From Maylandia zebra (Eukaryota; Chordata; Actinopteri; Cichliformes; Cichlidae), in the NCBI RefSeq assembly GCF_041146795.1, contig NC_135172.1:16689123-16753122 (forward strand): DNA of 64,000 bases, written 5' to 3'. The position numbers and the translations under genes are program-made. The first letter of the stretch is position 1; each line of letters opens with the position of its first letter. This document shows, piece by piece, positions 56,611-64,000 of this stretch. The notes beneath the pieces are model-generated. The model was not told where the DNA came from. It saw only the letters and a program-made list of their open reading frames with translations, and searched no databases.

Positions 56611-56824
56611 CAGGGGTGGAGAACTCCAGGCCTCAAGGACCAGTGTCCTGCAGGTTTTAGATATCACCATCTGAATCAAACAATTAGTTCATTAGCAGGC
56701 CTCTGGAGAACATTGAGACATGTTGAGGATGTAATTGCCCATATAAATCAACTGTGTTGGATCAAGTACACATCTAAAACCTGCAGGACACTGGCCCTTG
56801 AGGCCTGGAGTTCCCCCAACCCTG
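56611..56824. mobile_element. Palindromic hAT-type MITE (214 bp)
   Basis: The ends CAGGGGTGGAGAACTCCAGG and (inverse complement of the right end) CAGGGTTGGGGGAACTCCAG pair, and the match continues through CCTCAAGG...CAGTGTCCTGCAGGTTTTAG. Flanks GTCTAGGC (56603-56610) and GTTTAGGC (56825-56832) are an 8-bp duplication with one mismatch. It is non-coding. Confidence 0.85.
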
Positions 56825-56939
56825 GTTTAGGCTGTAAAAAATCAAAATCAAAATAACAAACCAATCAGGCTAAGAGCAGAAACACTAGCAGTGAAAACAT
56901 TTAAATCAAATCTTGGGGGGAAAACAACAAAAGAAAAAA

Positions 56940-57300
56940 TAGACAGAGATGAGCTTGGAAACAAAGACTCCTGGACATCTATGGAAGACAAGAATGGTGG
57001 ATGACCACACATCCATTAAAATGAAGAAACCTCTATATGGTTAGACACATAATAATCCCATAAAGAGAAGAATTCACAACAATAATCACAGAGGTTTCAA
57101 CAAACTATTCATCAGACTTAAGAACACAAAGCCCAGATGACACGATTCATTTCCCAGTTTACCTTTTCTGGACAGATGAGACTAATGTCAGCTTCAATCA
57201 AAACGATGAGGTAGGCTCGGAACAGCTCACGATCAGGTGGGATGTGATGGATGGGCACGTGTGGCGTCCGGTGCCACTTAGTCACATGATGGGAAAAAGA
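56940..57300 (+). mobile_element. Heavily decayed Tc1-like fragment
   Basis: The segments GACAAGAATGGTGGATGACC, CAGAGGTTTCAACAAACT and TTTCTGGACAGATGAGACTA (reading WTDET, the first catalytic Asp block) occur in the order seen in fish Tc1-like transposases, with many indels between. No terminal repeats were found. Confidence 0.6.
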
Positions 57301-58496
57301 AGCTTGAAGATGAATTCCTTCTTTCCAAAACACTCACGTTTCCCGATTAGCACGAGGATGATGCTCCACTGCAGCGGTGGCAGAACTGTGCAGCCCTTAC
57401 CACACCACTTTCTACTTTTTGTTCCCACAACCATTTACTGCATTGAAGCATCTCTGATGTCACAACACAAAGAACAGCCCGCCATAGGAAAACTACTGCT
57501 TGGACATCAAAGACTCTCTCGCACAGAGCCAGGATAAGAGAGAGGAGTGGACAGGCTTATGTAATCACACATTAATCCATGACAATGACATGAATGTGGC
57601 TTGCTGATGAGCCATTGAGACAATCCACTGTGAATAATGATGGCAATGTCGTAGAAACTCCCAAAATGAATGTAAAACCCCAGCAATGTAACAGACTTCT
57701 CTGGTCACATTTGATCAAAGGATTCATTTGGTATTCAATTCAAGTTTCTTATATCTGTAAACTGACTGCAGAGGGAGAGCACAAGTCCAAGGGTCACTTA
57801 TTAGTATGTTTAATTTCTAAAATCAACACACAGTGTATAAACTGTTCAACTAGGTGTACATGGTGTCAAAATGTCAATTCAAGATTTAATTATTTCATTT
57901 ATTCCCTGAAAAATTACTGTTACTGTTTTTATTTAAATAAATCACTAACTCAACCGAATCTGCAGAAATGCTCTCATCTCAGTGTTTTTAATGACTCCTG
58001 CTAAAATCAGATGACTTCTGAATGAATCCGACGGTCAGACACGTTTCACTGCAGAAATAACAGCAGCTTGTCACAAGCAGCAGAGAATCAGGTGCAGTGC
58101 GGCGACTCACGCCAGACTCTGCGCTGTGACAACTCAACTTTAAGATCAAGCCTGAAGTTTAAACTGAAAATACTCACAGAGAACTACACGTGCAGACAAC
58201 ACACGCGCTGAAAACGCCAAACAAAATCCCACAGTGCCTCGCAACTCATGCGATCCTTCCTCCCCAGCGCTCACCACGAGCGCATCAGTGGTTCATTCAA
58301 GTTTTCGCAGATTGAAGATGCGGACGTAGGCGCGCTGTTGTCCCGCTGCAGACCTGCGCTCTTACTAAACCAGCAACTGGACATCTGCACTTTATATGAT
58401 TGGATTCATTTTAACACAGAGATGTGAATCCTCTAAAGCTTTGACTGCGTTAAGCCAAATCCTAAAGCACACACACAGCTGATGTTTACCACTTAC
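57301..58496. other. Non-coding spacer
   Basis: No gene recognised. CpG content rises toward 58260-58360, near the candidate TRIM2 promoter. Confidence 0.5.
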
Positions 58497-58680
58497 CTAA
58501 AGGCAGACTTATCCGCGAAAACTGAGGATGTTTCAAGCAGTTATCGTCATCTGCTGGGATTGTCCCGTTTAAGCTCCCTCTGTCCCGTCCCGTGTGCTGC
58601 TCTGCGCTCACTCTACAGCTGAACCGAGAGCCACTTCAACTCACTTCCACTTCACTTATTAAAGGGATCCGCCGACAATA
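58497..58680 (-). other. Candidate non-coding first exon and promoter of TRIM2
   Basis: On the minus strand the sequence ends CTGCCTTTAG|gtaagtgg, a strong donor, and is preceded by CpG-containing sequence (GGACGGGACAGAGGG). It lies about 16 kb upstream of the first coding exon, in line with the long 5'UTR intron typical of TRIM2. No coding potential; inferred from the donor and composition. Confidence 0.35.
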
Positions 58681-60713
58681 AAGGGCAACAGCAGCCGGAG
58701 GCAGTCTGAACTCATCAATTTTGCATTCACGTGTAAAAATAACCGATTGTCAAAGAGTTATTTCTATTTCTGCTTCAGTGTTTGGTACTTCTGTGGATCA
58801 CTATTTGTAGTATTTCTTGTTTTATCACTTGGGAATCGGGCCTAATATTTCTACCACAATACATTTAAAAGAAAAGTAGGCTTCTGCATGTTGTTAATTT
58901 GTTTCTACATAATTTAAACACACACACACGCACACACACACACAAATAAAAAATCATTATTGTCGGTGCCAAAAGTTGCATGAAGACATTGACTGACTGG
59001 GGTTTTAGGGTTGTAAGAAATACCAGTGGTTATAGTTTAGTATAACGTTAAGAAGCACGGGTAAGCTAAAAGCTAACGTAGTTTTGTCGTATGCCAAAAA
59101 CAACAACCTCCTTACACTCTTACTGAGGCAAAAATCTCACATTTAGTAATTTAATATTTAAAGTAACTACCAAATAAATGAAATGAGTAAAACAAAGGAC
59201 AGTCAGCCGAAAAATTAAACAAACAAACCAACTTTAAGTCGTCAGCCGTCCATCAACTGCTAGCTAACACCTGTATTTATTATTCTAGCCTCTTTACAAT
59301 ATAAAGCCTTTGAGTCAGCTGTTGTCATTTGGCACTATATAGATAATTTTTAATTGAATATTGATCCATTTATTTATTTATTCATTCATTCAACTTTACA
59401 GGTGACCCTAATTTATTTATTCACCAGATAATAAATAAGTGACAAGCACTGGAGCTAAAATATGGAGTGTCATAAACTGCATTTCCTCTAGCGGCCACTT
59501 GAGGCTAAATCCATTAGTGAGTCAATCCTATTTTAAAACTTTACAAAATAAAAAACAAACAAAAAAGTTTACACTGATACAAAATGTGATTTTGGTCTCT
59601 GTGGGTAGCTTCAGAAGTCTGCAGAGAAGTGAAGTGAATTTTTTACTAACTGGATTTGATTTGGAGCTGGGTATGCAAACACAGACAGCTGTAGGATAGT
59701 TTTCCATGTGAGGAGAACTGTAAGTGGACTTCTTCACAGTGTTTGTGCTGCTGGAGCCATTTGAAGCATTTGTTATAGAATTATCTGACTCATGTCAGGG
59801 CTTTGTGTGCGCTACAGACCGGCCGCAAAGTGTGATTAAGTTTAAGGAGTAAACTTCTGGTATTAGACTACTCTAAGCGTGGTACTGAGGGCCTAGAGTG
59901 CCAAACTGAATTCTATTTAATTCATTCATTTCGGCCAACTAGGCCCTCCATAAGTAACTAGCTATGTGTGTCTGTGCATGGCACCTCTGCAGGTCATGGA
60001 TGTAGCTTGCTAATTATGCTTGCGAGCTCCTGCTCTCCTTCAAATGTTGTCACGTCTGCTCTCGGCAAAGGGCCATTGTTGAGGTTTCGAAATGCAGAGT
60101 CCAAAACCAGCAGGTGATATAACAATAGATATGTTCATGTTAGCTGTCATTTTGTTTTAAATTAGGCTAAGATAGCTTAAACTAAGCTGTCTGTGGGCTA
60201 ATATTTAACTACACTGTGGTTAACTGTCTAGAGTTTTCCCAGCTCTTCACACAATAAGGATAGGCTTGAGCCATGAACAGGACAAGGATTTAAGAAATCT
60301 AACGGATGGATTTATATTGGATGTATTTTTTTAATCCAATCAATCAATCAATAGATAAGATTTTTATTAATTTTTTAAATTGAGTTAAAAAGAATGTAAG
60401 CTGGTCGTACAATTCCAGCTTCTAGTAGGACTGATGGGTGTCCCAGAGCCAGTTGTAATTGTGGTTTCCTGTCAAGCCCCTCCCTTTTTTATGCAGGAGC
60501 CTGTTGCATGGCAACTCTACATTATGCAGCCGCCCATGAAAGACTCTTTTCAGATGAAATAGAAAGAAAGAATCGAGTTATTTGCATTCCTTCTCCATTA
60601 ATGATTGTGTTTGATGCAGGAACAGGCTGCGTAACGTTTATTGTCTGGTGTGCGTCAGAGGTGGGGGAAGGGTGACGCATCTGAAGGCCTCACTACTATT
60701 TTAGAAAACTCAG

Positions 60714-60792
<79 letters not shown>

Positions 60793-61769
60793 CACAGTCA
60801 AAGGGCAGCTGTTTAGCATGCGATGCACAATCACAGGCTCAGTGCAAAGATTTCTGTTTCTTCTCCGCATCCCACCTCTGCTTCCTCACAGCTAAAGCGG
60901 TACAGTGACAGCCTAAAAAGAGTTTTAATAAAGGCTGAAGAGGAACCAGAACACAAAAGCACACCAGTGCATGTAAAATTTCACATTCAGAGTACGCGAG
61001 CAAAAGCTCAGAAGCATCAGCAGTAACCAGCATTTATTTTTAAATTAATTCTTATTTATTTAAATCTACACAAAAAGTACACAAAAGTAAAATAAAGGTG
61101 TTAAATGCACATACTGGACTGAAAAAGTCTAATATTAATCTTTAAAGTAAATATTAAGGCACTGAGACGGCCATACGAACATCAAATATTTACAAAAAGT
61201 CCAATTTCTGTGGCCATGCTCTGGCAGAGTGCTTTTTAGTTTTAGGCCAGACTGGAGTTTTACCATTTGACCATAATTTCATATCACACCGGTCCCAGCT
61301 GCCCGCACCTGCTGCTGTTATTAGCTCAGTGGAGCATGGCCGGATTAGCAGAGGGCTCTGTGAATGGCTGCTGAATAATTGAACAACTTCTTTTGTCTCA
61401 TTCATGCTGTTTGTTGGAACACATGATTGGGACATTACAAATGTCCAGCCTGAGGCTTTAATTTGGCCATCATTGCAAGTTATTGCAGGCAAATGTACAC
61501 TGAAGTTACTGCACAGTTACCAGGCAATCTACTGATACTGACAAAACGTACAGTAAGACTAAAGAGCAGCAAAATGTTTGTGGTGTAGTAAAACCAAAAG
61601 CTTGAAACAGAATACATACACTCACCTATGTTAGGTACCTGTTCAACTGCTTGTTTACGCAAATATCTAATCAGACAATCACAGGGCAGCACCTAGACAT
61701 GGTAAAGACAACCTGCTGAGGTTCAAACCGAGCCGCAGAAGGGGCAAAAAAGGTGATTTAAGTTGCTTT
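58681..61769. other. Non-coding upstream region
   Basis: Contains small (CA)n (58919-58945) and large (GT)n (60717-60791) microsatellites. No gene recognised. Confidence 0.6.
60717..60791. repeat. (GT)37 microsatellite
   Basis: An uninterrupted GT tract of about 75 bp. The cysteine/valine open frames across it are artefacts. Confidence 0.97.
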
Positions 61770-62217
61770 GAATGTGGCACGGTTGTTCACGTCAGATGAG
61801 CTGGTCTGCTGAGATTTTCCCAACTGTCATCTCCAAAGCATATCCACTCAGTCGTCATTCTCTGGGCATAAATGCCTTGTTGATGTAAGAGTTTAGAGAA
61901 GGATAGCCAGACTGTGTCAAGTGACTAAGAAGGCACAGCTACAGCAGCAGAAGGCCACACCGAGTGCCACTCCTGTCAGCTAGGAGCAGGAAACTGAGGC
62001 TACAATTCACACCAGAAAAGCGCTTTTTACCAGCTGCTAATCATTTAAACACCACAGCCCACCTGAGTATTGTTGCTAAACATGTCCATACGATCCAGCC
62101 AACACGTCTGCAGCAGCTGTGTGATGCTGCAGACATCTTGCACCTTGTTGAATTTATGCCACAAAAGGGAACCCAGTAATATGGAGCTGTACCTAAAAAA
62201 GTGTCTGGTGAGTGTAA
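61770..62217 (+). mobile_element. Internally deleted Tc1-like transposon remnant
   Basis: It contains, in order, GAATGTGGCACGGTTGTTCA, AAATGCCTTGTTGATG, AGCAGCAGAAGGCCACACCG, GTGCCACTCCTGTCAGCTAG, AAACTGAGGCTACAATTCAC, CAGCCCACCTGAGTATTGTT, GCACCTTGTTGAATTTATGC, and an end GTGTCTGGTGAGTG. These blocks follow the transposase and 3' end of a fish Tc1-like family on the plus strand, but most of the catalytic region is missing. A third or fourth Tc1 lineage in this window. Confidence 0.7.
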
Positions 62218-62377
62218 AAGTCTGCAATTTAGAGACTAAAGGAGAATTTAAAAAAATGAGTGACTCAGGTAACATGGTGTGAATATCACGTTGGTTCATA
62301 AACACAAAGACAAAGATAGTCTTGTCTTATTGCAGCACATCATTTGAAAAGCGCTGAGTAAACTAGCATGGGGGAGA
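62218..62377. other. Non-coding spacer
   Basis: Nothing recognised; ends at the target duplication of the twin-primed LINE. Confidence 0.6.
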
Positions 62378-62421
62378 TGTTTTATATCATCCATCCATCC
62401 ATCCATCCATCTTCATCCGCT

Positions 62422-63276
62422 TTATCCGGGGCCGGGTCGCGGGGGCAGCAGCCTAAGCAAAGAGGCCCAGACCTCCCTCTCCCCAGCCACCTCCTCCAGC
62501 TTATCCGGGGGAATACCAAGGCGTTCCCAGGCCAGCCGAGAGATATAATCTCTCCAGCGTGTCCTGGGTCTGCCCCGGGGCCTCCTCCCGGTGGGACATG
62601 CCTGGAACACCTCACCCAGGAGGCGCCCAGGGGGCATCCTTGTCAGATGCCCGAACCACCTCAGCTAGCTCCTTTCGATGTGGAGCAGCAGCTGCTCTAC
62701 TCTGAGCCCCTCCCGGATGGCCGAACTTCTCACCCTATCTCTAAGGGAGAGGCCAGCCACCCTTCGGAGGAAGCTCATTTCTGCCGCTTGTATCCGCGAT
62801 CTCGTTCTTTCGGTCACTACCCACAGCTCGTGGCCATAGGTGAGGGTAGGGACGTAGATCGACCGGTAAATTGAGAGCTTCGCTTTTACACTCAGCTCCC
62901 TCTTCACCACGACGGACCGGTGCAGCGTCCGCATTACTGCAGCTGCAGCCCCAATCCGTCTGTCGATCTCCGACTCCCTTCTCCCATCACTCGCGAACAA
63001 GACCCCGAGATACTTGAACTCCTCCACTTGGGGCAGGAACTCATCCCCGACCCGGAGTGGGCACTCCACCCTTTTCCGGCTGAGAACCATGGCCTCAGAT
63101 TTGGAGGTGCTGATCCTCATTCCCGCTGCTTCACACTCGGCTGCGAACCGTTCCAGTGCGAGCTGGAGGCCCTCACCCGATGAAGCCAACAGAACCACAT
63201 CATCTGCAAAAATCAGAGATGAGATTCTGAGGCCACCAAAGCGAAAGCCCTCCGCCACTTGGCTGCGCCTAGAAAT
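62422..63276 (-). pseudogene. LINE reverse transcriptase, C-terminal part with a nonsense codon
   Basis: The frame includes FADDVVLLASS (catalytic FADD), EFKYLGVLFASDGR, RSIYVPTLTYGHELWVVTER and AEMSFLRRVAGLSLRDRVRS. A TAG near 62663, just after HIERS, interrupts it; the same frame resumes with LRWFGHLTRMPPGRL and RPRGRPRTRWRDYISRLAWE to a stop at 62422. It is truncated at the 5' side by the inversion junction near 63277. Confidence 0.88.
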
Positions 63277-63278
63277 CC

Positions 63279-63713
63279 TCCTCCTTGAATCGCTACCTTA
63301 TCGTGGTGGAGGGGTTTGTGTGTCTCAGGGATCCCAGGGGCTATGTTGTCTGGGGGCTTTTGCCCCCTGGTAGGGTCTCCCATGGCAAATTTGCCCTGGG
63401 TGAGGGACCAGACAAAGAGCGATTCAGAAGACCCTTATGAAAAGGATACCGAGGGAACAGTTTACCCTGCCCGGGATAGGGTTACCGGGGCCCCGCCCTG
63501 GAGCCAGGCCCGGGGAGGGTGCCCGAGGGCGAGCGTCTGGTGGCCGGGCCTTAGTCCATGGGGCCCGGCCGGGCACAGCCCGAAGAGGAGACATGGGCCC
63601 ATCCTCCCGCAGGCCCACCACCCGCAGGAGGCGCCATAGGGGTCGGGTGCATTGTGTGCCGGGTGGCGGCCAGGAGTGGAGGCCCTGGCGGACTGACCCC
63701 CGGCTGCCAAGAC
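63279..63713 (+). repeat. Inverted 5' leader segment of the same LINE
   Basis: GC-rich sequence from CTCCTTGAATCGCTACC through GGGTTACCGGGGCCCCGCCC to GACCCCCGGCTGCCAAGACT. From family knowledge this is leader sequence that normally lies on the same strand as the reverse transcriptase; here it is opposite. The overlapping proline/arginine-rich open frames have no support as genes. Confidence 0.75.
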
Positions 63714-63725
63714 TGTTTTATATCA

Positions 63726-64000
63726 GTGAATGAAAAACAGTCTCACCTCATGTTTCTGTTCCGGTCTTCTCTCCGGAGCACTTCCTCTCTGTGCTGTGAG
63801 GTCAGTTCAGGGGCTTGACTTTCACCACATCTTCATGTAATGAAGATCTGAAGACAGAAGAAAGCCCCACTCAGATCAGCTCTTGACTGTCACTCGCTCT
63901 GTTACCGACTTACTTTTAACCCACTGGTTGTATTTATAAGGTCATTGATTGCTTCACTTCTTTTTTTCACAAATCTGAGCAGTTGCATCCAAACCGGCTG
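63726..64000. other. Non-coding right edge
   Basis: Nothing recognised. Confidence 0.6.

Larger units (their letters stand above)
62390..63713 (-). mobile_element. 5'-inverted (twin-primed) LINE with a GGAT tail and 12-bp target duplication
   Basis: TGTTTTATATCA occurs at 62378-62389 and again at 63714-63725, bracketing the insertion. The 3' part (62390 to about 63276) reads on the minus strand: C-terminal reverse-transcriptase region, 3'UTR and (GGAT)n tail (plus strand ATCC repeats, 62388-62411). From about 63279 to 63713 the sequence is the 5' leader of the same kind of element (CTCCTTGAATCGCTACCTTA, then TCGTGGTGGAGGGGTTTG) but on the plus strand. The endonuclease and most of the reverse transcriptase are absent. 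Clade not assigned with certainty. Confidence 0.88.

Noticed and set aside
60641..60908. CVCV-rich and HTHT-rich frames
   Set aside because: Translation of the (GT)n microsatellite.
63316..63818. Proline/arginine-rich frames on both strands
   Set aside because: They fall in the GC-rich leader of the inverted LINE segment; no conserved domain.

Overview
This is a vertebrate, almost certainly teleost, nuclear window. The evidence is long introns with GT/AG boundaries, (TG)n/(GATA)n microsatellites, and many transposon families typical of ray-finned fish (Tc1-like, L2/Rex1-like LINE, a GGAT-tailed LINE, hAT elements and a Ty1/copia element). The exact species cannot be read from the sequence; a percomorph such as a cichlid is a guess.

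Three protein-coding genes lie head-to-tail on the minus strand. TRIM2 (11 coding exons, 26217-42371, 744 aa) is a RING/B-box/coiled-coil/filamin/NHL E3 ubiquitin ligase. MND1 (8 coding exons, 5673-24184, 205 aa) is a meiotic recombination factor. The first two exons of TMEM131L (1969-2912) continue off the left edge. The reassembled TRIM2 and MND1 reading frames add up exactly to whole codons and to the lengths I recall for the human proteins. The order TRIM2 -> MND1 -> TMEM131L matches human 4q31.3 as I recall it.

Layout: 1-2912 TMEM131L 5' part; 2913-5560 intergenic; 5561-24184 MND1, whose intron 4 holds a nested transposon (a LINE inserted into the left terminal repeat of a Tc1 element); 24185-24857 short intergenic/promoter stretch; 24858-26216 probable TRIM2 3'UTR; 26217-42371 TRIM2 coding exons. 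TRIM2 intron 4 (32275-39729) carries an apparently intact, very young Ty1/copia retrotransposon on the opposite strand, and a CpG-rich candidate alternative first exon (38308-38385) that would make a TRIM2 without RING and B-box. From 42372 to 64000 I see no further coding gene: this is TRIM2 upstream/5'UTR-intron territory with hAT, Tc1 and LINE remnants, including a 5'-inverted (twin-primed) LINE with a perfect 12-bp target duplication.

The three host genes are not a functional pathway; their proximity is conserved synteny. I found no bacterial-type operon, CRISPR array, rRNA or tRNA. The most notable signals are the TRIM2 alternative first exon, the intact copia element with a half-tRNA-type primer site, the nested LINE-in-Tc1, the twin-primed LINE, and a GC-AG intron in TRIM2.
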